Source: Peptococcaceae bacterium (GTDB lineage Bacteria; Bacillota; Peptococcia; DRI-13; UBA5745). From it: 13,127 bases of DNA. Position numbers and translations under genes: made by a program. Positions 1 to 6,220 of this stretch are shown piece after piece. Location of the stretch: the NCBI GenBank assembly GCA_031264885.1, contig JAISDM010000111.1, positions 1 to 13,127 of the forward strand, written 5' to 3'. The notes under the pieces were generated by a model, which saw only the letters and a program-made list of their open reading frames with translations, did no database searches and was not told where the DNA came from. Every line of letters begins with the position of its first letter. The stretch's first letter is position 1.

Positions 1-10
1 CGTCACAAAA

Positions 11-208
11 TCAGTACAAGAAGAACACACTCTTAATCTCCGTCAGCAGCTGAGCCAAAACCTGAATCACCAAGATAAACGCGATCGACACCCCCGCCAA
101 AGTCGCGATAAACGCGTATTCCTCCTTGCCGGCCTGCTTCAGCAGCGCGTGCAGCACAGACGTCAGTATGCCGATGCCCGCGATTTGAAAAATCAACTCA
201 ATGTTCAT
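11..208 (-). CDS. spoIIIAC: Stage III sporulation protein SpoIIIAC
   Basis: SpoIIIAC is a small integral membrane protein of the SpoIIIA-SpoIIQ channel complex that links mother cell and forespore during engulfment. The 65-residue product is almost entirely two hydrophobic helices, about residues 4-22 and 32-57, separated by a short charged turn (KQAGKEEY). This is the usual size and layout of SpoIIIAC. I chose the ATG at 206-208 because the complementary-strand sequence AAAGGGG lies about 8 nt upstream. A longer open frame to 319 runs into spoIIIAB in another frame and lacks such a site. It starts 13 nt after spoIIIAB stops. The window ends just beyond the stop codon. A GTG at 6-4 could be the first codon of spoIIIAD, but only two codons are visible. 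Confidence 0.93.
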   Translation of the reverse strand: MNIELIFQIAGIGILTSVLHALLKQAGKEEYAFIATLAGVSIAFILVIQVLAQLLTEIKSVFFLY

Positions 209-221
209 AAAGAGGCCCCTT

Positions 222-737
222 TCACAAGAGCAGCAGAATGAGAGCGCATCCGGCGCCGACCCCGATGAATTTCCACATTTTTTCGTTTTTATCCCGCAAA
301 ATCCGGGTCTTCTCCTCATAGGCGCGCAATTGGCCCTTGAGCAGAGAAAACAACTTCTGCTGAGACTGGCAATCCGAATTCCCCAGACTCTCCCCGAAAC
401 AAATCAGCGCCGACCCCATCTCCTGATCGATGATATCCCCCATCAGCAATTCCTGAGTCTGATTTTTCCATATTTCCCCCACGGAATCCCTGCCGTTCTT
501 CTCCAACGCCTCCGCGGTTCCGATAAACAGAGCCCGGCATAAATTCATAGAGCTGCCGGCCCTGAACAAAGCCGGCGGCAGCGGCGTTTTGCCATACAAT
601 ATCTCAGTTTCCAGCTTGTCAACCCCGTACATCAGCTCACCCGCCGCCGCGCGCCTGCGGGCAAGCCCCTCCGCCTTCACAAGCCCCCAGAAGCCGCTCG
701 CCGCCAAAATCAAGCCGGCGCCGATCCATTTCACCAC
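222..737 (-). CDS. spoIIIAB: Stage III sporulation protein SpoIIIAB
   Basis: SpoIIIAB is a bitopic membrane component of the SpoIIIA channel and is thought to work with the ATPase SpoIIIAA. It resembles GspF-type platform proteins of type II secretion. The 171-residue product has an N-terminal hydrophobic segment (about residues 5-20), a helical soluble domain with the family phrase ALEKNGRDSVGEIW, and a C-terminal anchor at about 155-171. The start is GTG at 737, with a GGAGGGG site at 754-748. A second GTG one codon on (734) is equally possible. It follows spoIIIAA after 78 nt rather than overlapping it. No terminator is visible in that gap, so the genes are probably one transcript. Confidence 0.93.
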   Translation of the reverse strand: MVKWIGAGLILAASGFWGLVKAEGLARRRAAAGELMYGVDKLETEILYGKTPLPPALFRAGSSMNLCRALFIGTAEALEKNGRDSVGEIWKNQTQELLMGDIIDQEMGSALICFGESLGNSDCQSQQKLFSLLKGQLRAYEEKTRILRDKNEKMWKFIGVGAGCALILLLL

Positions 738-815
738 AATCTATCAGCCCCTCCGGACAAACTTAGGAATTGTTAAACAAGTCCTTACGCGATTCCCGCG
801 CGCCGCCCCGCGCCG

Positions 816-1799
816 TCACACCGGTTCTGCCGCGGCGAGCCCTAAGCTTTTTCCCTGATAAACCGCCGGCGGCAATCCGGAATACCAGGGCCCCCGCAGT
901 ACCACGATCCGGTCGAAGGCCCCCTGCCGGATAAAGTCCCCCAGCCCCGGCCGGGCCAAAAGCTCCTCCAGCGCCGATCCGTGAACCGTCGTCAGAATCT
1001 TGGCCCCGCAAAGCAGCACATGGCGCAAAGCCTCCATATCCCTCTCCCCCCCGATTTCATCCGCGGCGACGATATCCGGCGCCATGGAGCGAACGACCAT
1101 CATCATGCCCTCTGATTTCGGACAGCCGTCCAGCACATCGGTCCTGGGCCCCAGCTCAAACTGAGGCTCGCCCAAATAACTCCCCGCGATCTCCGAACGC
1201 TCGTCCACCAGACTCACATCCGCGCCCGCCAAATAACGGGCCGGATCCCCCTCGCTGGCCTTGCGCACCAATTCCCGGATCAAGGTGGTTTTGCCCCACC
1301 GGGGCGGCGAAGCCACCAGCGTAGAGAGCCAGCGGCGGTTTGCCGTTATCCTGGGAATCAGCGCGTCCCCGCAGCCGAATACCTGCTTGGCGACGCGCAG
1401 ATTCAAGAAGCGAATCTGCTTCAGACCCCGCAGCCGTCCCTGATCCAGCACTGCCCGTCCGCAAAAACCCAAGCGGTGTCCCCCCGGCAAGGTCACGAAC
1501 CCGTTTTTCAGCTCTTCCTCAAAGGCGTAAAGCGAGCCCCGCATGGACAAATCCATGACAGCTTCCAGATCGGCGGCCTGAGCGCAGACCGGCTCACGGT
1601 CCCGCAGAAGAAACCGTTCCTTCCCCGCCCGCTTTATAATCACCGGTTTTTGGATACGAAACCGTATTTCCTCCAAGTCCGGACTCATAGCGTCAGCCGT
1701 CTCTTCCACGAGTTTTTTCAGCCTGGGCGGAAGCACATGGAGCCATAGCTTGTTCGATACGCTTTGCAAATCATCACCCCATCCCCGGTACTTAACCAT
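816..1799 (-). CDS. spoIIIAA: Stage III sporulation protein SpoIIIAA, secretion-type ATPase
   Basis: SpoIIIAA is the cytoplasmic mother-cell ATPase of the SpoIIIA channel, related to secretion ATPases. With the ATG at 1799 it is 327 residues, normal for the family. A P-loop is visible at 164-172 (SPPRWGKTT). It is followed by SLVDERSEIAG (196-206), DVLDGCPKSEGMMMVVRSM (221-239) and the Walker-B-like stretch PDIVAADEIGG (241-251). The frame is open to 1883, but that extension would be translated from the terminator hairpin. The ATG at 1799 has an AGGGGGG ribosome site about 7 nt away. Known homologues are under sigma-E in the mother cell. No convincing promoter fits the short gap after the preceding terminator, so the promoter may lie inside or beyond the dehydrogenase gene. 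Confidence 0.95.
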   Translation of the reverse strand: MVKYRGWGDDLQSVSNKLWLHVLPPRLKKLVEETADAMSPDLEEIRFRIQKPVIIKRAGKERFLLRDREPVCAQAADLEAVMDLSMRGSLYAFEEELKNGFVTLPGGHRLGFCGRAVLDQGRLRGLKQIRFLNLRVAKQVFGCGDALIPRITANRRWLSTLVASPPRWGKTTLIRELVRKASEGDPARYLAGADVSLVDERSEIAGSYLGEPQFELGPRTDVLDGCPKSEGMMMVVRSMAPDIVAADEIGGERDMEALRHVLLCGAKILTTVHGSALEELLARPGLGDFIRQGAFDRIVVLRGPWYSGLPPAVYQGKSLGLAAAEPV

Positions 1800-1813
1800 A
1801 TGCGGCCCCCCTG

Positions 1814-1821
1814 ATTTTATG
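1814..1821 (-). promoter_or_regulatory. Possible sigma-E -10 element near spoIIIAA
   Basis: The minus strand reads CATAAAAT, one base from the mother-cell sigma-E -10 consensus CATACAAT. The same ten bases GTCATAAAAT occur in front of sigK at 10677-10668. No -35 match is seen at the right distance, and a start from here would fall inside the ribosome site. I consider this weak. Confidence 0.2.
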
Positions 1822-1823
1822 AC

Positions 1824-1854
1824 AAAAAAATAAGCCGCCATAACAGGCGGCTTA
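1824..1854 (-). terminator. Rho-independent terminator after the alcohol dehydrogenase
   Basis: On the minus strand TAAGCCGCC pairs perfectly with GGCGGCTTA (9 bp, 6-nt loop TGTTAT), followed directly by a run of seven T. It lies 25 nt after the dehydrogenase stop and about 25 nt before the spoIIIAA start. It therefore separates the symporter/dehydrogenase cassette from the spoIIIA operon. Confidence 0.93.
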
Positions 1855-1879
1855 TCTCTTAACTCACAGTAGTTACTAT

Positions 1880-2977
1880 TCAATTCATTTTCAGAACCGC
1901 TTTGATCACTTTGCCGCTTTTCGTGTCCTCAAAAGCTTTGTTGATGTCCTCGAAATCATAGAAAGTGATCAGCCGGTCAAAGGAAAACTTGCCCTGGCGG
2001 TAGTAGCTGAAAAGTTTGGGGATAAAAACCTGAGGAATGGACCAGCCCTCCACCAGGCCCGCCAGAGTCTTGGTCGGGCCCACGAGTTCCGACTCCACAT
2101 GGATCGTGAGATCCTGCGTGTTGCCCAGAACCACACAGACGCCCACAGACCGCACCGACACCAGAGATTGCCGCACGCAGGCGCCCAGACCCGTGCAGTC
2201 CACGGCGTAGTGAGCGCCGAGACCTCCGGTCATGGCCCGCACCGCCGCGGGCACATCCCGCGTCCGCGCGGCGTTGACCGTATCGGTGGCCCCAAGCTCC
2301 AGCGCAAGCTCCAAGCGGGAATCGACGATGTCGCAGGCGATAATCCGGCTCAGTCCCGCGATTTTTGCCGCCATGACACAGCTGAGACCCACCGCGCCGC
2401 AGCCCGTCACCAAAATGGATTCGTCCGCTCCGGGGCGCAAGTAATTGAAAATCGCGCCGGCGCCGGTCTGAATGCCGCAGCCCACAGGCCCTATGAGTTC
2501 CAGAGGCACATCCTCCGGAGCGTGGATGAGGTTGTTCCGGTGTACCACCGCGTAGGTGGCGAAAGCCGACTGACCGAAGAAGGATGAGACCTCCCTGCCT
2601 TTGTAGCGCAGCCGCTTCGTGCCGTCGAGCTGGACACCGCCGAAGTTTATGTCCTTGTTCACTTCACAGCCGTAGGGTCTGCCGCGGCGGCATGCCTCGC
2701 ATTCGCCGCACCAGGCGTAAGAGAAGCCTACACGGTCGCCCACCTTAAAATCCGTGACTCCTTCCCCCAGCGCCTCAATGACGCCGCAGCCCTCGTGACC
2801 AAAGACAGCGGGCAGCGGCACAGGCACCTTCTGATTTCTCGCCACGTCGTCCGTATGACAGACGCCGCAAGCCGCCACCTTCACCAGGGTTTCACCGGCC
2901 TTCGGCGCGTCAAGTTCCATATCCACGATCCGAAAATCCTGTCCCTCTTCCTCAATCACCGCAGCTTTGATGATCAT
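1880..2977 (-). CDS. Zinc-dependent, NAD-linked alcohol dehydrogenase (MDR superfamily)
   Basis: This is a medium-chain zinc alcohol dehydrogenase, predicted to interconvert an alcohol and an aldehyde in the cytoplasm. Catalytic zinc ligands fit Cys40 (CGVCHTD), His61 (FGHEGCG) and Cys167 (GPVGCGIQTG). Structural zinc ligands are Cys90, Cys93, Cys96 and Cys104 (WCGECEACRRGRPYGC). The Rossmann motif TGCGAVG is at 191-197, and Asp216 at the end of the second strand (IIACD) favours NAD over NADP. Length, 365 residues, is typical. The overall pattern recalls aryl- or class III-like alcohol dehydrogenases, but I cannot name the substrate. ATG at 2977 has a GGAAAGGAAGG site. It sits downstream of a symporter and two mini-proteins in the same direction, suggesting import followed by oxidation of the same compound. 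Confidence 0.92.
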   Translation of the reverse strand: MIIKAAVIEEEGQDFRIVDMELDAPKAGETLVKVAACGVCHTDDVARNQKVPVPLPAVFGHEGCGVIEALGEGVTDFKVGDRVGFSYAWCGECEACRRGRPYGCEVNKDINFGGVQLDGTKRLRYKGREVSSFFGQSAFATYAVVHRNNLIHAPEDVPLELIGPVGCGIQTGAGAIFNYLRPGADESILVTGCGAVGLSCVMAAKIAGLSRIIACDIVDSRLELALELGATDTVNAARTRDVPAAVRAMTGGLGAHYAVDCTGLGACVRQSLVSVRSVGVCVVLGNTQDLTIHVESELVGPTKTLAGLVEGWSIPQVFIPKLFSYYRQGKFSFDRLITFYDFEDINKAFEDTKSGKVIKAVLKMN

Positions 2978-3002
2978 AGATAACCTTCCTTTCCGATGAT
3001 AA

Positions 3003-3032
3003 CGGGAGAGCCAGACACATATGGCTCTCCCG
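3003..3032 (-). terminator. Strong hairpin between mini-protein gene and dehydrogenase
   Basis: CGGGAGAGCCA (3003-3013) and TGGCTCTCCCG (3022-3032) form a perfect 11-bp stem with an 8-nt loop. There is no run of T on the minus strand after it. It could be a weak terminator, a processing or stabilising hairpin that sets different levels of symporter and dehydrogenase mRNA, or an operator. It lies 25 nt before the dehydrogenase start and 29 nt after the stop of the second mini-protein. Confidence 0.5.
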
Positions 3033-3061
3033 CAATTTTCAATGAGACTGTGACGCCGGAC

Positions 3062-3169
3062 TCAGTTATCGTCTATCTCCCCGCGGTCGACCTGTTTTTT
3101 GTACGCAACGATGCCCCAAATACCGAGGACCACGATCACACCGACGAGATAAGCGGTGACAAATACCAT
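3062..3169 (-). CDS. Single-helix mini-protein, second symporter companion
   Basis: This 35-residue open frame has an excellent ribosome site, AAGGAGGGG, about 5 nt before ATG at 3169. It starts 12 nt after the preceding mini-protein stops. It begins MVFVTAYLVGVIVVLGIWGI: one hydrophobic helix (about residues 3-22), then a basic patch YKKQ and an acidic tail ending EIDDN. The positive patch after the helix predicts an outside-in topology with a cytoplasmic C-terminus. Small membrane partners of sodium symporters are known in other families, such as MetS with the NSS transporter MetP. By position this is probably an accessory subunit of the symporter, which is inference. It has no recognised domain. 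Confidence 0.8.
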   Translation of the reverse strand: MVFVTAYLVGVIVVLGIWGIVAYKKQVDRGEIDDN

Positions 3170-3181
3170 GCGCTCCCCTCC

Positions 3182-3286
3182 TTACTTATCGTCTTTGGAC
3201 GTCATTTTATAGACGCCGATCCAGATCAGGTTCAGAACAAGCGACACCACAAAAGCCTGTACAATGCTTAAATATGCCCAGTTCAT
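3182..3286 (-). CDS. Single-helix mini-protein, first symporter companion
   Basis: This 34-residue open frame begins at ATG 3286, only 32 nt after the symporter stops. A full AAGGAGGG ribosome site sits about 6 nt before the start. It begins MNWAYLSIVQAFVVSLVLNL and is a single transmembrane segment (about residues 4-26), followed by a charged cytoplasmic tail (KMTSKDDK). The strong translation signal and placement between symporter and second mini-protein argue that it is real. I expect it to associate with the symporter in the membrane, possibly for folding, stability or regulation. The role is inferred from position and size only. It is not similar enough to the second mini-protein to be called a duplicate. 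Confidence 0.8.
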   Translation of the reverse strand: MNWAYLSIVQAFVVSLVLNLIWIGVYKMTSKDDK

Positions 3287-3318
3287 ACAATTCCCTCCTT
3301 CATATTCGCCAACCCGCT

Positions 3319-4782
3319 TCAAGCAGGGATCTGCCCGGCGGCTTCCTGCTCTTTAATCTGCCGCAGGATGCCTTTTTCACCCGGCATGACCAGCGCCAGG
3401 ATAATGCCCAGGCCAAAGGTGACGACAAACACGGGGTAGAAACTCAAAGTAAAGTTCGGCGGACACCAGGACGGAAGAGCAAAGGTCCACCAGCAGTTCA
3501 CAGCCAGAGACGCGACGAGATTGATCCACGCGGCCGTGCGGTTGACCTTCCAGAGCATGCCGATCAGGTAGCATATAAAGATGGGCAGACTCAGAGAGAA
3601 GCACCAGAAAAACAGAAGGATGAACACCTCCACCTTCAGAGACGGCAGGGCTGCCGCCAGCGTCACAATCAAACAGACGACGCGGCTGAGCCACATCTGC
3701 TGTTTCGGCGTGCGCTTTTTGGTGGAACACGGCGTGATCAAGTCGTCGCAGACCACGTGAGCGATGGCCAGAACCATGCCGCTGCCTGTGGACAGCAAAG
3801 CGCAGAGCAAAGCCACCATCAGGAAGCCCACTATGACCGGCGGCAAGTACGCCAGCACCAAATTCGGCACAGCCGTCATCGCGTCCGTCCCGGCGACCTG
3901 AGGCAGAGCGGCGGCTGTGACGCCCAGAATGACGAAGGGGAGACAGGCCATAGCGTTGATCATGCCGCCCGGGAGCGCGCCCTTGCGGATGGCGTTCACA
4001 TCTTTGGCGCCCAGCATCGGCTGATACATGGCGTGCTCACTGGAAACAGAGAAGAGACAGAGAATAAGGCAGGGCACGATCTGGCCCCACAGCACAGTCG
4101 GCGAAAAATTGAATAAATTCGTATTCCCCGCCATGCCCGCCCCGGCGTAGTAGTCGGCCACGGCCTGATATCCGCCGGGCAATGCGCCGCCCAGCCAGAA
4201 GATCGCCATGAAGCTGCCGATGATGAGCATGACGGCGTTAATAATATTCATGTATGATGCCTGTAACATACCCGCAAACCATATGTAGATAATGAAAAGC
4301 AGCCCCGCGATCAGTACGCAAGCCGTAACCGACAGGCGCGCGCCGCTCAGAGTATAGATGGCCATTGCGGTACCAAAGAGTTCCGACATGGTGATGCCCA
4401 GCCAACCGGCGGGAGCCACGCAGGAATTCCAGATTTTTGCCTTGGGCCCAAAAACCTTGCCCAACGCCTGGGGAAAAGTTTGCACTTTTAACTTGAGGAA
4501 CATAGGCCCGAACCACAGAAGGAAGATCGGCACCATGAAGCCGCCGGAGGTAATCCCCCACCACGCGGCGCCCATGCCCATGCCCCCGGCCTGCTGCCAA
4601 AGGGAACTGGTGTGGCCTCCGCCCAATGGCGCCAGAGTAAACGAACACATGACGGCGATCCATCCAAGCTGGCCTGTAGCGGTGAAATAAGACTTGCTGT
4701 CAGATACACTTTTGCTCGCGCGCATGCCAAAGAAGACACAGAAGAAACCAAAGTACACAATGGTAATGATAACTGGAACCAT
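3319..4782 (-). CDS. Sodium:solute symporter (SSS family)
   Basis: This 487-residue protein is a polytopic membrane carrier predicted to take up an organic solute with sodium. It shows about 13 hydrophobic segments. SSS-type features include the N-terminal helix MVPVIITIVYFGFF, the loop motif DSKSYFTATGQLGW (residues 28-41), the glycine-rich stretch LAPLGGGHTSS (50-60), and a cytoplasmic basic C-terminus. Length fits the family. The start ATG at 4782 has AAGGGGGA about 10 nt upstream; another ATG at 4792 is out of frame. It is transcribed from the strong promoter at 4974-4946 with a leader of about 155 nt. It heads a unit with two mini-proteins and a dehydrogenase. The substrate is not evident from sequence, though an alcohol, organic acid or amine processed by the dehydrogenase is plausible. 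Confidence 0.92.
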   Translation of the reverse strand: MVPVIITIVYFGFFCVFFGMRASKSVSDSKSYFTATGQLGWIAVMCSFTLAPLGGGHTSSLWQQAGGMGMGAAWWGITSGGFMVPIFLLWFGPMFLKLKVQTFPQALGKVFGPKAKIWNSCVAPAGWLGITMSELFGTAMAIYTLSGARLSVTACVLIAGLLFIIYIWFAGMLQASYMNIINAVMLIIGSFMAIFWLGGALPGGYQAVADYYAGAGMAGNTNLFNFSPTVLWGQIVPCLILCLFSVSSEHAMYQPMLGAKDVNAIRKGALPGGMINAMACLPFVILGVTAAALPQVAGTDAMTAVPNLVLAYLPPVIVGFLMVALLCALLSTGSGMVLAIAHVVCDDLITPCSTKKRTPKQQMWLSRVVCLIVTLAAALPSLKVEVFILLFFWCFSLSLPIFICYLIGMLWKVNRTAAWINLVASLAVNCWWTFALPSWCPPNFTLSFYPVFVVTFGLGIILALVMPGEKGILRQIKEQEAAGQIPA

Positions 4783-4876
4783 ACTCTTTCATTCCCCCTT
4801 AAAATATGCGATGTACCTTCTCTCTTGGCGATACAGCCGGCCTCACCACCTCTCCGCCCGCGCCGGAATAATATTA

Positions 4877-4944
4877 AAACCAAAAAGCGCGGGATCCGGC
4901 GGACAATCATATGGACTGTTGAATTTCCCCACGCCTTTTGGTTT
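4877..4944 (-). promoter_or_regulatory. Long inverted repeat at the symporter transcription start
   Basis: On the minus strand AAACCAAAAGGCG (4944-4932) can pair with CGCTTTTTGGTTT (4889-4877) over 13 positions, with one G-T pair. The second arm is followed by TTTTAATATT-like sequence. The outer part of the first arm overlaps the predicted start of transcription near 4939, so an RNA hairpin would lack its first bases. It could act as an attenuator or as a looped operator. No known riboswitch is recognised in the leader. Confidence 0.4.
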
Positions 4945-4945
4945 C

Positions 4946-4974
4946 ACTATACCGATTACGTACCCGCTTGTCAA
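4946..4974 (-). promoter_or_regulatory. Near-consensus sigma-A promoter of the symporter operon
   Basis: The minus strand has TTGACA (4974-4969), a 17-bp spacer and TATAGT (4951-4946): a perfect -35 and a 5/6 match at -10. The start of transcription should be near 4939, giving a leader of about 155 nt before the symporter ATG. Confidence 0.88.
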
Positions 4975-4997
4975 GCAGATAACTTTAAATTTTTTGA

Positions 4998-5023
4998 CTA
5001 TTCGGGCAACCCCTGTTCGGGCA
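4998..5023 (-). promoter_or_regulatory. Tandem direct repeats upstream of the symporter promoter
   Basis: On the plus strand CTATTCGGGCA (4998-5008) and CTGTTCGGGCA (5013-5023) repeat with a 15-bp period and 10 of 11 identical bases. They end about 24 bp upstream of the -35 box, a normal place for an activator binding two sites. The regulator is not in the window. Confidence 0.45.
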
Positions 5024-5037
5024 TATGGACTAACACA

Positions 5038-5068
5038 GGCGGCGCCCGCAACCCAAACGGGCGCCGCC
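5038..5068 (-). terminator. GC-rich hairpin after the acidic zinc-ribbon gene
   Basis: GGCGGCGCCCG (5038-5048) and CGGGCGCCGCC (5058-5068) make a perfect 11-bp GC-only stem with a 9-nt loop. It begins 55 nt after the stop of the gene at 5124. No T-run follows (TGTGTTAG). It is the likely end of the efp transcript and insulates it from the symporter promoter downstream. Confidence 0.6.
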
Positions 5069-5123
5069 CGCGTCAGCGTCCGCCGGCTTAAACGGAACGC
5101 GCCCCCTGCCGGGGCAGTCCTGT

Positions 5124-5609
5124 TCACTCATCGTCTTCGTCTTCCTCGTCGTCCTCCCCCAAAATCAGCAAATCATCATCGTCATCTTCATCATCGTCGT
5201 CGTCGTCCAAATCCTCATAAGTGAACAAAACGGCGCCGCAATTCGGACAAGTGATGTTCAGCAGGCTGTCCTCATCCATCATCTCATCCGGGTCAAAGCT
5301 GATGATCTCGTGGCAGCTCGGGCATTCCATCTCCAGCTCATCCTCGTCTTCGTCCCACTTGTCGTCATCCTCGTCCTCGTCGTCCTCGTCCTCGTAGATT
5401 TCATCCTCCAACTCGTTTAAATCATGGTCGATGGATTCCACATATTCTTCCAATTCCTCATGATCCTTCTTCATGGTCTCCATCTCTTTCACCAGCGCCT
5501 CAAAGATATCCAGCGCCGCGGAAACCAGCTTGCCCTCCTTTGTCTCCTTGTCCAATGAGCAGCCGTTGATCAATCCCCTGAAATAAGCGATCTGTTCTTT
5601 TAGATTCAT
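5124..5609 (-). CDS. CD1247-type acidic zinc-ribbon protein, unknown function
   Basis: This 161-residue cytoplasmic protein has three parts. A conserved N-terminal segment, MNLKEQIAYFRGLINGCSLD, continues as a helix and coiled coil to about residue 72; I recognise it as the CD1247 N-terminal domain type. Next comes a run of Asp and Glu at 73-94. Then there is a rubredoxin-like zinc ribbon with Cys96/Cys99 (CPSC) and Cys121/Cys124 (CPNC), followed by a second acidic tail with runs of six and five Asp. ATG at 5609 is preferred over an upstream TTG because AAGGAG lies about 7 nt before it. It follows efp by 37 nt and ends the operon. The function is unknown. The acidic tails suggest a nucleic-acid-mimicking or basic-protein-binding role, which is speculation. 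Confidence 0.85.
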   Translation of the reverse strand: MNLKEQIAYFRGLINGCSLDKETKEGKLVSAALDIFEALVKEMETMKKDHEELEEYVESIDHDLNELEDEIYEDEDDEDEDDDKWDEDEDELEMECPSCHEIISFDPDEMMDEDSLLNITCPNCGAVLFTYEDLDDDDDDEDDDDDLLILGEDDEEDEDDE

Positions 5610-5646
5610 TTTTCTCTCCTTCTTCAAATCCGGACGCGGCGAATCC

Positions 5647-6204
5647 TCAGGCGCGGCTCACATAATTGCCCGTGCGCGTATCGATGATCAGCATATCCCC
5701 CTCATTCACAAAAAAAGGAACCTGCACAGTGACGCCGGTCTCCATGGCCGCCGGCTTGCTGCCCCCGGAAGCGGTATCCCCCTTGATGCCCGGATCCGTC
5801 GTTTCCACTTTTAACTCCACCTGTTTCGGCAGATCCATGCCGATGACCTGTTCCTGATAGAACAAAATCCCCGTGTTCATATTCTCTTTCAAATACTTCG
5901 GCGCGTCCTCCAAAACAGACTCAGGCAAAGAAATCTGCTCGTAAGTCTCCGTATCCATAAAGGTCCAATTGCTGTCCTCTTTGTATAAAAACTGCATTTC
6001 CTTCCGCTCGACCCGGGCCTTGGGGAATTTCTCCCCCGGCCGGAAGGTTCTTTCCACAACGGAACCGGTTTTGAGATTCTTCAGCTTGCACCGGACAAAA
6101 GCCGCGCCCTTCCCCGGCTTCACATGCTGAAATTCCACCAGCTGCACCACGTCCCCTTCCAGCTCAAAGGTAACGCCGGTTCTGAATTCAGAAGTAGAAA
6201 TCAT
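5647..6204 (-). CDS. efp: Translation elongation factor P
   Basis: EF-P enters the ribosome near the E site and helps form peptide bonds at proline runs. The product is 185 residues, the standard length, with the three beta-barrel domains at about 1-65, 66-128 and 129-185. The tip loop HVKPGKGAAFVR places Lys32 where Bacillus EF-P carries its aminopentanol modification. The C-terminal motif VPFFVNEGDMLIIDTRTGNY is intact. The start has an ideal AAGGAGG site 7 nt upstream. It follows the M24B peptidase gene by 16 nt. The peptidase-efp-spoIIIA neighbourhood is a conserved Firmicutes arrangement. No modification enzyme is encoded in the window. Confidence 0.98.
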   Translation of the reverse strand: MISTSEFRTGVTFELEGDVVQLVEFQHVKPGKGAAFVRCKLKNLKTGSVVERTFRPGEKFPKARVERKEMQFLYKEDSNWTFMDTETYEQISLPESVLEDAPKYLKENMNTGILFYQEQVIGMDLPKQVELKVETTDPGIKGDTASGGSKPAAMETGVTVQVPFFVNEGDMLIIDTRTGNYVSRA

Positions 6205-6220
6205 CTTATTCCTCCTTAAA

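Noticed and set aside
1800..1883. N-terminal extension of SpoIIIAA to 1883
   Set aside because: It would translate the terminator stem and T-run. The ATG at 1799 has the ribosome site and matches family length.
3274..4116. 280-codon open frame on the plus strand opposite the symporter
   Set aside because: It is antisense to a clear membrane protein and is rich in His, Gln and Arg as expected from reverse-reading hydrophobic codons. It has no ribosome site and no domain.
4908..5031. Direct repeat CATATGGACT at 4908-4917 and 5022-5031
   Set aside because: Only ten bases, 114 bp apart, with one copy inside the transcribed leader. It is likely chance, although one copy abuts the tandem repeats.
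4843..5127. 94-codon minus-strand open frame in the symporter upstream region
   Set aside because: It runs through the terminator hairpin, the direct repeats and the promoter. It lacks a ribosome site and looks non-coding.
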